Shown here piece by piece: positions 1-8,145 of a DNA stretch of 58,107 nt; position 1 is the stretch's first letter; every line of letters starts with the position of its first letter. This DNA is from Hyphomicrobiales bacterium (lineage in GTDB: Bacteria; Pseudomonadota; Alphaproteobacteria; Rhizobiales; JAJFHB01), in assembly GCA_021775615.1 (NCBI GenBank), contig JAJFHL010000383.1, positions 1-58,107 of the forward strand, read 5' to 3'. The translations under genes were made by a program, and so were the position numbers. The notes under the pieces are model-generated. The model made no database searches. It saw only the letters and a list, made by a program, of their open reading frames with translations, and was not told where the DNA came from.

Positions 1-1
1 A

Positions 2-871
2 CGCATTCTCAAATACCAGAACTCACCAGGCCTGGCCGTCAAGGGCGCGCTTGGAGGATTTTCGGATCTGTTGCTTTGGGCGCCCATCATCGATGGCCAG
101 GTGATTCCGCGCCAGCCGGTTTCCATTCGCCCCGACAAGCCTGTGATTATCGGAACAAATGCGGACGAAGGGCTGACCTTTGCAGCATTGCTGGAGGAAG
201 GGCGTCGGACCATCTCGAAGACGCTGCTGGAGGAAGGACGTCGGATCTTCCCGAAGACATTGCTGGAGGATGGGCCGCGGACCATTTCAAAAACCGCATA
301 TCGCGCGGCATTGCGTGTCTTGTTTACCCGCAAGACCGCCAAACTGATCCGCAGCACACCGCGCTACCGCCCGCTCGAAGGCGACAACACGGATGTGTTC
401 GCTCGGGTCGCCACCGACTATCTCTTCACCTGTGCCAGTCGCCATGTTCTGTCGCGGGCAAAACCAAAAGCTTTCGGCTATGAGTTCACCAAGCGGGCTT
501 CCTACGATGTATGGCCTGGTCTTGCGGCTTGCGCGCCGGCTGGCGAGCCGGCCAGAGCGTGCCACGGATTTGAGTTGCCTTACGTGTTCGGCAATCCGGT
601 TACCCTGTCGGCCCGTGAAGGCCACAAGATCCACGTCTTCAGGCCGAACGAAATCGGCCTGTCCCGGACGATGATGGCCTACTGGACCCGCTTCGCCACA
701 TATCACGACCCCAACGGTCCCAGGCACAAGCCGTGGCCCGCCTTCACACGCAAACGGCCCTATCACCAGGTTCTCGATACGCCGGTCAAAACCGAGCGAA
801 AATCTGAACTCGACTGTGATCTGTGGGACAGGATCGGATATGGCGAGCGGGGCTTGTTCGGCCGCCTGTGA
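2..871 (+). CDS. Type-B carboxylesterase, C-terminal part (5' truncated by window)
   Basis: The reading frame is open from base 2, so the start and the catalytic serine lie upstream of the window. What remains matches the C-terminal half of the type-B carboxylesterase/lipase family (alpha/beta hydrolases that cleave carboxylic esters). Seen: the PIIDGQVIP segment, GTNADEG with the family's acidic triad residue, HGFELPYVFGN with the probable catalytic His (codon 563-565), and a late FATYHDPNGP..WPAFT segment typical of the family end. Three tandem copies of a 12-residue unit (LLEEGRRTISKT-like) follow GTNADEGLTF; this insertion is unusual for the family. The gene ends 36 bp before the stop of a convergent gene. 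Substrate cannot be told. Confidence 0.85.
   Translation, partial: RILKYQNSPGLAVKGALGGFSDLLLWAPIIDGQVIPRQPVSIRPDKPVIIGTNADEGLTFAALLEEGRRTISKTLLEEGRRIFPKTLLEDGPRTISKTAYRAALRVLFTRKTAKLIRSTPRYRPLEGDNTDVFARVATDYLFTCASRHVLSRAKPKAFGYEFTKRASYDVWPGLAACAPAGEPARACHGFELPYVFGNPVTLSAREGHKIHVFRPNEIGLSRTMMAYWTRFATYHDPNGPRHKPWPAFTRKRPYHQVLDTPVKTERKSELDCDLWDRIGYGERGLFGRL
188..295 (+). repeat. 36-bp tandem repeat, three copies, inside the carboxylesterase
   Basis: Units lie at 188-223, 224-259 and 260-295, each 36 bp and in frame, encoding LLEEGRRTISKT, LLEEGRRIFPKT and LLEDGPRTISKT. The copies have diverged at the DNA level while the protein pattern stays acidic-then-basic, so the array is not brand new. It follows the conserved DEG motif and may lengthen a surface helix. 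Confidence 0.9.
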
Positions 872-907
872 CCGCCGCAACTCCGTTGCGCGCCCCTCGC
901 CGCCAAC

Positions 908-1588
908 TCACCAGGCTTCAAAGCTGATCGAGATTCGCCCGGCATGATCCGGCTTGAACGAGACCGGAACCTGTTTCAGGCCATGACAATTGGCCACCGT
1001 CCAGTTTTCCCGCCAGGCCTTGCCATACTCGGAGCCGCTCTCTGAAACATAAGCGGTTGTCAGCACGCGCACCGGCTGCGTCTGTTCACAGCCCGACGCA
1101 ATGGCCGACTGCTTTTGCTCCGCAACCAGCCTTTTGACCGTCCGGTCCTGGAGATAGGGTTGGGCGCGCGTACTGCCCAGCAACTGGGCGAAGAATACCG
1201 TCTTGCCGTCGCGCAGGGTTGCATAGACCGGCCGTTCATAGGGCTGGGCGCAGCCGGTCACGCGCACGATATCGATCCACTGCGGCTCAATCGGCGTCGG
1301 CACGCCGGGAAAGGGAATTGTCTGCTGCAGCACCAGCGTCTCGATAGGCGCGCTGATGTGCGGATCCGGGCATGGCCCAACCCAGCTTTCATATCCCGTG
1401 AGATATCTGGTGAGATCTTCGCGATACTGCGCTGAGGCCACAATCGCGCTCAGGCGGCGGCCATCGACGAGCGGATCGGCCGCGTTCGAGGTATCGCCAA
1501 CCACGGCAGAAGGCGCTGCCGCCAGCACTGCAGCGGAAATGAGCGCTGACGCTAAGCTAGTCCGCCAGCAGAGGAATGCGCGGGACAC
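908..1588 (-). CDS. Secreted protein of unknown function
   Basis: I do not recognise the family. The protein begins with a basic stretch followed by a hydrophobic segment (ALISAAVLAAAPSAVV) that looks like a signal peptide, so it is probably periplasmic. The mature part has three or four cysteines (GPCPDPH, TGCAQP, SGCEQT, NCHGL) that could form disulfides in the periplasm. Three in-frame GTG codons could start it (1612, 1597, 1588); I chose 1588 because AGAAGGG lies a normal distance upstream. Either way the 5' end overlaps the last 32-56 bases of clpA on the same strand, so the two may be co-transcribed. Function unassigned. Confidence 0.65.
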   Translation of the reverse strand: MSRAFLCWRTSLASALISAAVLAAAPSAVVGDTSNAADPLVDGRRLSAIVASAQYREDLTRYLTGYESWVGPCPDPHISAPIETLVLQQTIPFPGVPTPIEPQWIDIVRVTGCAQPYERPVYATLRDGKTVFFAQLLGSTRAQPYLQDRTVKRLVAEQKQSAIASGCEQTQPVRVLTTAYVSESGSEYGKAWRENWTVANCHGLKQVPVSFKPDHAGRISISFEAW

Positions 1589-3989
1589 TGCCGCCACCCT
1601 TCTTGCCGCCACCGCCGTTTTTCTTTTTCGGCCCTGGCTTCTTGCGCGGCCTCGCCGCCTTCGGCTTACCGCCTTTTGGCGGCGGCTTGGGCAGGGTCAA
1701 CGGCGCGCGTTCAATGAACTCGAAGCCGAGCCTCGACGGCTCGCCCTTGGGGTGCTCAACAACGACCTTCACCGTGCCGCCCTTGGTCAATCTGCCGAAC
1801 AGGACCTCATCGGCCAGGGGCTTCTTGATGTGCTCCTGAATGACCCGGCCGAGCGGGCGCGCACCATAGCGCTCGTCATAACCCTTCTCGGCGATCCAGT
1901 CGTTGGCTTCCTGGGTAAGCTCGAATGTCACGTCGCGGTCGGCGAGTTGCGCTTCCAGTTGCAGAACAAACTTCTCGACGACCCGCGACACCACTTCCGG
2001 CGGCAGGTTGGCGAAGGTGATGACCGAGTCGAGCCGGTTGCGGAACTCCGGCGTGAACATACGGTTGATCGCCTCTTCGTCGTCGCCTTCCCGTTTGGCC
2101 CGATTGAAACCAATCGGCGGCTTGGCCAGATCCGCGGCCCCCGCATTGGTGGTCATGATCAAAATGACATTGCGAAAATCCACCGATTTGCCGTTGTGAT
2201 CGGTGAGCTTGCCGTGGTCCATCACCTGCAACAAGATGTTGAAGAGATCGGGATGAGCCTTTTCGATTTCATCGAGCAGCAGCACGCAATGAGGATGCTG
2301 GTCGATGCCGTCCGTCAGAAGGCCGCCCTGGTCGAAACCGACATAGCCGGGAGGTGCGCCGATCAACCGCGAGACAGTGTGGCGTTCCATGTATTCCGAC
2401 ATGTCGAAACGGATCAGTTCGACGCCCATGAGCGACGCAAGCTGGCGGGCGACTTCGGTTTTGCCGACCCCGGTCGGCCCGGAGAACAGATAGCAGCCAA
2501 TGGGTTTTTCAGGCTCGCGCAGTCCGGCTCGCGCCAGCTTGATCGCCGACGACAGGGCGTCGATCGCCTCCACCTGACCGAAGACCACGCGCTGAAGATC
2601 GGTTGCCAGGTCTTTCAGCAATGTGGTGTCGTTCTTCGAGACCGACTTCGGCGGGATCCGGGCCATGGTGGCGATGGTCGCCTCGACCTCTTTGACGCCG
2701 ATGGTTTTCTTGCGCCGGGATACCGGAAGAAGCATCTGCGAGGCGCCGGTCTCGTCGATCACGTCGATCGCCTTGTCGGGCAGCTTCCTGTCGCCGATGT
2801 ATTTCGCCGAAAGCTCGACCGCCGTCTTGATCGCGTCGTTGGTGTAGCGGATCTGATGGAAGTCCTCGAAATAGGGCTTGAGGCCCTTGAGGATTTTAAT
2901 GGCGTCGGGAACCGTGGGTTCCTTGATGTCGATCTTCTGGAACCGGCGCACCAATGCGCGGTCCTTCTCGAAGTGCTGACGGTATTCCTTATATGTGGTC
3001 GAACCGATGCACCTGAGCGTGCCGCTTTGCAGCGCGGGTTTCAAAAGGTTCGAGGCGTCCATCGCACCGCCGGAGGTGGCGCCGGCCCCGATCACCGTGT
3101 GAATCTCGTCGATGAACATGATGGCGCCGGGATACTGCTCGATCTCCTTGACGACCGCCTTGATGCGTTCCTCGAAATCGCCGCGGTATCGCGTACCCGC
3201 CAGCAGAGAACCCATGTCGAGCTGGAAGATGGTGCAGTCCTTCAAGACGTCCGGCACCTCGGAGTGAATGATCTTGCGGGCAAGCCCCTCCGCGATCGCC
3301 GTCTTGCCGACACCAGGATCACCGACGAACAGCGGATTGTTCTTCTGCCGCCGGCACAGGATCTGGATCATGCGGTTGATTTCCTGGTCGCGGCCGATCA
3401 GGGGATCGATGCGGCCGTCTTCGGCCTTCTTGTTCAGGTTGACGCAATAGGCCTCGAGCGCATCGTTGGTTTCCTTGGTCTCGCCGTCGCTTTCGTCCGC
3501 GACCGCCTCGTCGTCGACACCACGCGCCGGCCGGGTTTCGGAAAGGCCGGCACGTTTTGCAATACCATGGGAGATGTAGTTGACCGCGTCGTAGCGGGTC
3601 ATCTCCTGCTCCTGCAGGAAGAAGGCGGCATGGCTTTCGCGCTCGGCAAAAATCGCGACCAGAACATTCGCACCGGTGACCTCTTCTCGGCCCGAGGACT
3701 GGACGTGAATCACCGCACGCTGGATCACCCGCTGGAAACCGGCCGTCGGCTTTGATTCATCTCCGTCGTCGACAATCAGGCTTGCCAGTTCCGTATCCAC
3801 GTAATTTTCGAGATTGCGGCGCAGCAGGGTCAGATCGACATTGCAGGCGCGCATGACCGCCGCCGCGTCGCTGTCGTCGATCAGCGCAAGAAGCAAATGC
3901 TCGAGCGTGGCGTATTCGTGCTGGCGCTCGTTGGCGATTGCGAGAGCCCTGTGCAGGGCGTTTTCGAGACTGCGTGAGAATGTGGGCAC
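1557..3989 (-). CDS. clpA: ATP-dependent Clp protease ATP-binding subunit ClpA
   Basis: ClpA is the AAA+ unfoldase that feeds substrates to the ClpP peptidase in the cytoplasm and receives N-degron proteins from ClpS. The 810-residue protein starts with the typical PTFSRSLENALHRAL N-domain, carries Walker A GDPGVGKT near residue 223 and a second, GPTGVGKT, near residue 502, and Walker B segments IMFIDEIHT and VLLLDEIEKAH. The start is GTG, 10 bases after the clpS stop, with AAGGAG overlapping that stop: a clpS-clpA operon. The last ~45 residues are a Pro/Lys/Gly-rich tail (PKPPPKGGKPKAARPRKKPG then KKK and GGGG runs), longer and more basic than in E. coli ClpA; its role is unknown. Confidence 0.97.
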   Translation of the reverse strand: MPTFSRSLENALHRALAIANERQHEYATLEHLLLALIDDSDAAAVMRACNVDLTLLRRNLENYVDTELASLIVDDGDESKPTAGFQRVIQRAVIHVQSSGREEVTGANVLVAIFAERESHAAFFLQEQEMTRYDAVNYISHGIAKRAGLSETRPARGVDDEAVADESDGETKETNDALEAYCVNLNKKAEDGRIDPLIGRDQEINRMIQILCRRQKNNPLFVGDPGVGKTAIAEGLARKIIHSEVPDVLKDCTIFQLDMGSLLAGTRYRGDFEERIKAVVKEIEQYPGAIMFIDEIHTVIGAGATSGGAMDASNLLKPALQSGTLRCIGSTTYKEYRQHFEKDRALVRRFQKIDIKEPTVPDAIKILKGLKPYFEDFHQIRYTNDAIKTAVELSAKYIGDRKLPDKAIDVIDETGASQMLLPVSRRKKTIGVKEVEATIATMARIPPKSVSKNDTTLLKDLATDLQRVVFGQVEAIDALSSAIKLARAGLREPEKPIGCYLFSGPTGVGKTEVARQLASLMGVELIRFDMSEYMERHTVSRLIGAPPGYVGFDQGGLLTDGIDQHPHCVLLLDEIEKAHPDLFNILLQVMDHGKLTDHNGKSVDFRNVILIMTTNAGAADLAKPPIGFNRAKREGDDEEAINRMFTPEFRNRLDSVITFANLPPEVVSRVVEKFVLQLEAQLADRDVTFELTQEANDWIAEKGYDERYGARPLGRVIQEHIKKPLADEVLFGRLTKGGTVKVVVEHPKGEPSRLGFEFIERAPLTLPKPPPKGGKPKAARPRKKPGPKKKNGGGGKKGGGSVPRIPLLAD

Positions 3990-3998
3990 TGGGATCAG

Positions 3999-4361
3999 CT
4001 ACTCCTTTTCCATGGTGCACTGCAAAGGATGCTCGTGCTGGCGCGAAAAGTCCATCACTTGTGTTACCTTGGTTTCCGCAACCTCATATGTAAAGACCCC
4101 ACACACGCCGACACCTTTCTGGTGCACATGTAACATGATCTGCGTGGCCTCATCGCGTCCCTTGTTGAAGAATCTTTCCAGGACGTGGATGACGAACTCC
4201 ATGGGCGTGTAGTCGTCATTCAACAGCAGCACCTTATAGAGATTCGGCTTCTGCGTTTTGGCGCGCGTGCGTGTGATGACACCGGCGTCGTTGTCTTCGC
4301 CGCCATTGTCACCATCGTCGGCCCCCGCGCGGGGAACGAGCCTGCCATCCCGGTCGATCAT
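3999..4361 (-). CDS. clpS: ATP-dependent Clp protease adaptor ClpS
   Basis: ClpS binds proteins with destabilising N-terminal residues and delivers them to ClpA. The core is clear: [24 protein letters not shown], followed by a conserved His-rich strand ([23 protein letters not shown]). The N-terminal ~35 residues are charged and probably flexible, which fits the known role of the ClpS N-terminal extension in ClpA engagement. I chose the ATG at 4361; a TTG three codons upstream (4370) is possible. It is directly upstream of clpA on the same strand. Many alphaproteobacteria have a second ClpS; only this clpA-linked one is in the window. Confidence 0.95.
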   Translation of the reverse strand: MIDRDGRLVPRAGADDGDNGGEDNDAGVITRTRAKTQKPNLYKVLLLNDDYTPMEFVIHVLERFFNKGRDEATQIMLHVHQKGVGVCGVFTYEVAETKVTQVMDFSRQHEHPLQCTMEKE

Positions 4362-4523
4362 CGATCGCAATCCATCACCATCTGCGAAGCGCAGGTGCGC
4401 GTCATCAGCTATATAATCAATGTTTTACAAAATCCGAGGGGCAATGGGAATCCCCATGACGCCCATATTCTTAAACATTCCGCCGTTTTTGAGCGGCTGA
4501 CGAGCCTGCCACTCCCAAAACGA

Positions 4524-4556
4524 CAACGGCCCGGCGCATATTGCGCCGGGCCGTTG
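4524..4556 (-). terminator. Rho-independent terminator of the phasin gene
   Basis: A perfect 15-bp stem (CAACGGCCCGGCGCA with its complement) encloses a 3-base loop at 4539-4541. Read on the minus strand it lies about 40 bases after the phasin stop and is followed by GTCGTTTTGG, a short T run. It separates the phasin gene from clpS downstream. Confidence 0.75.
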
Positions 4557-4593
4557 CCATCACCCCGCACTAAACGGGGATCTCTGTGTCAGA

Positions 4594-4938
4594 TTACTTG
4601 GTGGGCTTGCCGGTAAACTGAGCAAACTGGCCTTCGAAAGGCTTATAGGCTTCCTTGGCGGCGTTCATGTACATCTCACCGATCTTCGTCATCTGGCCGA
4701 CATATGCTTCGTAAGCGCCCTTCGCGAAGTCGGTCTGGACTTCGAGTGCCTTGTCGACCGACTTGGCGGCAAACGCCTTCTCGACAACCGCGGTGCTGTC
4801 CTCGAAGGATTTACGCGAGAAATCGGCAACTTCGGTGGCGATTTCCTGGAAGCCCTTGGTCAGCGCGGTGGCGCTGGCGACGGTGGCTTCGAAGTTATCT
4901 TTGCCAATGGTCTGAAACTGGTCAAAATCTTTGATCAT
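4594..4938 (-). CDS. Phasin family protein (polyhydroxyalkanoate granule protein)
   Basis: A small (114 aa) mostly helical protein without signal peptide. FDQFQTIGKDNFEATVASATALTKGFQEI and the AYEAYVGQMTKIGEMYMNAAKEAYKPFE region are typical of the alphaproteobacterial phasin_2 family, amphipathic proteins that coat polyhydroxybutyrate granules. The start has GGAG eight bases upstream. The gene has its own promoter (4980-5009) with a TGCACTGCA-type operator and its own terminator (4524-4556), so it is probably monocistronic and strongly regulated. Some small phasins in this group do not bind PHB in vivo, so granule binding is an inference from family and promoter. Confidence 0.88.
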   Translation of the reverse strand: MIKDFDQFQTIGKDNFEATVASATALTKGFQEIATEVADFSRKSFEDSTAVVEKAFAAKSVDKALEVQTDFAKGAYEAYVGQMTKIGEMYMNAAKEAYKPFEGQFAQFTGKPTK

Positions 4939-4979
4939 GAGTGGTCTCCAAATTCCGTGTTCGGTGTGTTTCCTGATCA

Positions 4980-5030
4980 GTTATATGTGCAGTGCACAAT
5001 GAATGTCAAGAATTATTTTGCACTGCACCA
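4980..5030 (-). promoter_or_regulatory. Phasin promoter with two TGCACTGCA-type operators (PhaR-like)
   Basis: On the minus strand TTGACA (5009-5004) is followed after 18 bases by TATAAC (4985-4980), a near-consensus sigma70 promoter with an expected transcript start near 4973. The spacer contains TGTGCACTGCACA (4998-4986), a palindrome around one central base that abuts the -10 box. A second copy of the TGCACTGCA core (5019-5027) lies just upstream of the -35 box, in opposite orientation and 31 bp (about three helical turns) from the first. Repressors of PHB granule genes (PhaR) in alphaproteobacteria bind TGC/GCA-rich repeats of this kind, from memory; assignment to PhaR is inference. Confidence 0.75.
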
Positions 5031-5120
5031 ATTTAACCTTGAAACAGCATTTCACCCCAGAATCCTTGGGCTTTACGGTTTGGTAACGAACCCGAATCAA
5101 GATAGGGGGAGCTCAAGGGG

Positions 5121-5137
5121 AGTGCACTGCACTGCGA
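5121..5137. promoter_or_regulatory. Third TGCACTGCA site, upstream of the D,D-carboxypeptidase gene
   Basis: AGTGCACTGCACTGCG carries the same core as the phasin operators (5123-5131) plus an overlapping degenerate copy (5128-5136). It lies about 115 bp before the carboxypeptidase start and 110 bp behind the phasin -35 box. It may be an auxiliary operator for the phasin promoter or act on the divergent gene. Confidence 0.45.
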
Positions 5138-5250
5138 GGGAGCGAGCGGCCGCCCCACCCAGAAGGGTGCAGCGGCCCGAAGCTGTTCGCCGTATGATGG
5201 TGTATCGGGCTGAAAACCAGCGCTCTATGCGCGTAGGTGGGAAGGTGTCC

Positions 5251-6588
5251 ATGACGCACAGGAAGTTTGCGTTCGCCCTGTTTGTAGTTGTAACCGGTTT
5301 CATTATGGTGCTGGCAGCGGCCCTGCCCGGCCCGGCTGTCGCCAAGGCACGATTTGCCGCGATTGCAGTGGATGCCAAAACCGGCAAGATTCTGTTTTCC
5401 CGCAATGCGGATGCCCAGCGCTATCCGGCCTCCCTGACAAAAATCATGACACTCTATGTGCTGTTTCAGGAATTGCGGACCGGCCGCCTGACGCTTAACT
5501 CGCGTTTCGTCGTATCGAAGCATGCCGCCAGCATGCAGCCTTCGAAACTCGGCCTCAAGCCCGGCGCCACCATTCGGGTTGAAGATGCCATCAAGGCTCT
5601 GGTGACCAAGTCGGCCAACGACATTGCGGTCACCGTTGCAGAAGGCGTGTCCAAGACCGAGTTTGCCTTCGCCCAGCGGATGACACGCACCGCGCGCTAC
5701 CTTGGAATGACGCGCACCCGGTTCCGCAACGCCTCGGGGCTGCCGGATGGCCAGCAGGTCACGACGGCCCGCGACATGGCGACGCTGGGCCTGCGCATCC
5801 AGCGTGATTTTCCAAGGCTCTACAAATATTTCAAGACCGCCAAGTTCACGTACAAGGGGCGGACCTACGGCAACCACAACCGGCTTCTCGGCCGCTACCA
5901 GGGCACAGACGGCATCAAGACCGGCTACACCCGCGCGTCCGGCTACAACCTGACGTCATCGGTTCGCCGTGGCAATCGCCACATCATCGGTGTTGTGCTT
6001 GGTGCAAAGTCGGGACGCGCCCGCAACGCCTATATGATGTCCATGCTGACGCGGGCGTTCAAACGTGTTCCCAATCGCAAGGCAACCACCATCGCCAATC
6101 TTGCCGGAAAACCGCCTGGCCTCAAGCCTGCCGCCGATCCCAAGATTGCCAAAAACGCGCCGTTGCCGCAGCCAAAACCTGGCTCCGAAATCAAACAGGA
6201 ACCGGCACCGAAGCAAGAAGTCGCGAACCTCGTTCCACAACCCAAGCCTTCGCCCAACGGCCTGACCGTCCCGACCAAACCCCAGGTGCTCGAGTTTTCA
6301 CTCCAAGAAGATTCGACGGCACAACGGCCCAACACTGCGCTTGGATGGTCGATCCAGATCGGTGCATATTCGGAAGAGGCCGAAGCACAGCAGCGGCTGT
6401 CGGAGGCCCTGGGACTGGGTATGAGCCAGCTCGACGGCAAGGCGGCCTTCACAATGGCATTCTACAAGAATGACCAGCTTCTCTACCGGGCGCGCATCCG
6501 CGGCTTCGATCAGAAGGAAGCCCGCAACACCTGCCGGGCGCTGAAACGCAAATCGATCAGCTGCTTTCCCCTTGGGCCGGACGGCTGA
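5251..6588 (+). CDS. D-alanyl-D-alanine carboxypeptidase (PBP5/6-type) with C-terminal SPOR domain
   Basis: This penicillin-binding protein trims the terminal D-Ala from peptidoglycan stem peptides in the periplasm. The 445-residue product has a signal peptide (MTHRKFAFALFVVVTGFIMV..), then the serine peptidase S11 motifs SLTK (Ser61), SAN (121-123) and KTG (223-225). A Pro/Lys-rich linker (about 300-350) leads to a SPOR domain starting at WSIQIGAYS (366), which in other proteins binds denuded glycan strands at division sites. The frame stays open upstream to 4957, but that stretch contains the operator region and no signal peptide; the ATG at 5251 has GGGAAGG six bases before it. SPOR fusions to this family are common in Hyphomicrobiales. 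Confidence 0.93.
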   Translation: MTHRKFAFALFVVVTGFIMVLAAALPGPAVAKARFAAIAVDAKTGKILFSRNADAQRYPASLTKIMTLYVLFQELRTGRLTLNSRFVVSKHAASMQPSKLGLKPGATIRVEDAIKALVTKSANDIAVTVAEGVSKTEFAFAQRMTRTARYLGMTRTRFRNASGLPDGQQVTTARDMATLGLRIQRDFPRLYKYFKTAKFTYKGRTYGNHNRLLGRYQGTDGIKTGYTRASGYNLTSSVRRGNRHIIGVVLGAKSGRARNAYMMSMLTRAFKRVPNRKATTIANLAGKPPGLKPAADPKIAKNAPLPQPKPGSEIKQEPAPKQEVANLVPQPKPSPNGLTVPTKPQVLEFSLQEDSTAQRPNTALGWSIQIGAYSEEAEAQQRLSEALGLGMSQLDGKAAFTMAFYKNDQLLYRARIRGFDQKEARNTCRALKRKSISCFPLGPDG

Positions 6589-6600
6589 CGCCCGTCCGTC

Positions 6601-7302
6601 CTATTCCAGCAGCAGGTCCTTGGCCTGATTGATTTTGCTGGCGATGTAGCTCGACCCGCCCTGATCTGGATGAAACTGCTTCATCAGGGCCTTGTGCGCC
6701 TTTCTGATTTCTTCTCGTGTGGCGCCAAGCGCGAGCCCGAGGATTTCCAAGGCCTCTTCGCGGCTCATTGCCGAACTGCCGGTATGACCGTGTTCCTCAC
6801 CGGCATCCGAGACGCCTTCGCGTTCGCGCCATTCAGGATGGGCGCGGTCCAGATAAGCGCCCAGAAGGGCAGATGATTGCGGCTCCGCTGCTTCGCACTC
6901 AAGATAGAGCAGCATAAGCTCGTCCAGACCGAGCGATGACAGCTGTCGCCCGGCGAATTCACCGGTCAACACCTCGCCGTCCATCTCGCCGGTGTCGTGA
7001 TCCAGCTCCATGGCAAGAATCCGCGTGCGGACCTTGGACTTCTGCCCTTGCCCCCTGGTCGCGCCGCCCGGGAAAACCGAACCCAGTCCGCCATACTTGC
7101 GCAGCAAAATGGTGCCGACAACCATCAGTGGACCGGCAAGGATCACCTGGCCGCGGACGGCGAGAAGCGCGGCGAAACCAATCACGGCCCAGGCTGATAG
7201 TCTGCGCAGAAGCGCAGCAATGTCCGCCGGATTGGCATTCGCAAAAAAACTGAGGCCAAAGGCAACTGCAATCAGGGCCGCGACAAGAACTGCGGTGGTC
7301 AT
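6601..7302 (-). CDS. Membrane-anchored J-domain (DnaJ-like) protein
   Basis: The 233-residue protein has an N-terminal membrane region (about residues 1-75, two or three hydrophobic segments) and a J domain at the extreme C-terminus: SREEALEILGLALGATREEIRKAHKALMKQFHPDQGG, with the HPD tripeptide that stimulates DnaK ATPase. A C-terminal J domain resembles DjlA/Tim14-type co-chaperones rather than DnaJ; no zinc-finger or substrate domain is present. The acidic middle (ELDHDTGEMDGEVLTGEFAGR) resembles DjlA-family middle regions. It follows the VWA gene by 10 bp, so the two are probably an operon. Function: recruits DnaK to the inner membrane (inference). Confidence 0.85.
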   Translation of the reverse strand: MTTAVLVAALIAVAFGLSFFANANPADIAALLRRLSAWAVIGFAALLAVRGQVILAGPLMVVGTILLRKYGGLGSVFPGGATRGQGQKSKVRTRILAMELDHDTGEMDGEVLTGEFAGRQLSSLGLDELMLLYLECEAAEPQSSALLGAYLDRAHPEWREREGVSDAGEEHGHTGSSAMSREEALEILGLALGATREEIRKAHKALMKQFHPDQGGSSYIASKINQAKDLLLE

Positions 7303-7312
7303 CGGTTCAAAC

Positions 7313-8044
7313 TCACTTCAATTGCTCCAGGAGCAACTGCGCCTCTCCGCCTTTCTGTTTGCTGCGGTCGGCCAATGCCTTGCGTCCGCCTGCGGCATAG
7401 ACCGCCACGGCGGAAAGGAGATCGCGCAACTGCTGCGCCGACGCGGCATCGAAACGGCAGTAGGCGCCGCCGGTGAGGCGGGCAATCTCGCGAAACGCGG
7501 TTTCGGCGATCGGCTCCATGCCCTCCTGGAACATGAACATGGGCACGCCGAGCAGGCCGAGTTCGCCGGCGGCATTGCACAATCTGTCGACACTCTCTTC
7601 CATGCAGTCGCCGACATACACAACGGCATTGACCTTGCCGTTCGCCGCTTCCTTCCGGACATGTTTCAGAACCCGGCCAATCTGAGTATGGCCGCCGCGG
7701 CAATCGACCTGCGTCATCAGGCGCGCAAGCTCGCGCGCATCGCCGGCCCACTTGCTCGATCGGCACTCGTTGAAACCGCGGAAGAAAACCAGTTGCACGT
7801 CGAGACCGCCGATCTGCGCGGTTTCCTCGAACATTTCCGATTGTATATGCATGGCCCTGTCCCAGGTCGGCTGGCGGCTCATGGTGGCGTCCATGGCAAA
7901 GATCAGGCGGCCCCTGCCCGGCCCGGAATGAGGCGCCGGCGTCGCACGCACCTTGTCCAGAAACGCATCGATCTCCGGCTGGCCAGAGGCTTCCGGCAAC
8001 GCGCCGTCGGTTGCGACAGGTGTCTGTTTGTCTTTATCGTTCAT
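7313..8044 (-). CDS. VWA-domain protein
   Basis: The 243-residue cytoplasmic protein starts with a short Gln/Asp-rich segment and then a von Willebrand factor A fold: LIFAMDATMSRQPTWDRAM carries a DxTxS variant of the metal-binding MIDAS motif, followed by VVYVGDCMEESVD. No signal peptide or transmembrane segment is seen. VWA proteins of this size are common in Hyphomicrobiales, but I know of no proven function. It lies directly upstream of the membrane J-domain gene, which suggests a shared task at the inner membrane. The last residues (LLLEQLK) end 10 bp before that gene. Confidence 0.8.
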   Translation of the reverse strand: MNDKDKQTPVATDGALPEASGQPEIDAFLDKVRATPAPHSGPGRGRLIFAMDATMSRQPTWDRAMHIQSEMFEETAQIGGLDVQLVFFRGFNECRSSKWAGDARELARLMTQVDCRGGHTQIGRVLKHVRKEAANGKVNAVVYVGDCMEESVDRLCNAAGELGLLGVPMFMFQEGMEPIAETAFREIARLTGGAYCRFDAASAQQLRDLLSAVAVYAAGGRKALADRSKQKGGEAQLLLEQLK

Positions 8045-8106
8045 TCCGGCCTGTTTATGTCCGAGGCTTGGAAGTGCCCATAACCCGGATTGGCTACCTA
8101 TTCCCT

Positions 8107-8136
8107 ATTATAATATGGGAATGGCACAAATCGGAA
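8107..8136 (-). promoter_or_regulatory. Possible promoter of the VWA-DnaJ operon
   Basis: The minus strand has a perfect TATAAT at 8112-8107, placing a transcript start about 55 bases before the VWA gene. The -35 region (TTCCGA or TCCGAT near 8131-8136) is poor. The -10 box sits between ATTCCC (8100-8105) and GGGAAT (8117-8122), an inverted repeat that could be an operator. Weak call. Confidence 0.35.
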
Positions 8137-8145
8137 TAAAGGCGA

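Noticed and set aside
1356-3755. 799-codon open frame antisense to clpA
   Set aside because: It mirrors clpA and has no recognisable motif; GC-rich genes commonly leave a long open antisense frame. The same applies to the 767-codon frame opposite putA (9049-11352).
4957-5250. Longer start for the D,D-carboxypeptidase
   Set aside because: The upstream frame runs through the phasin promoter and operators and would bury the signal peptide; the ATG at 5251 has a good ribosome-binding site.
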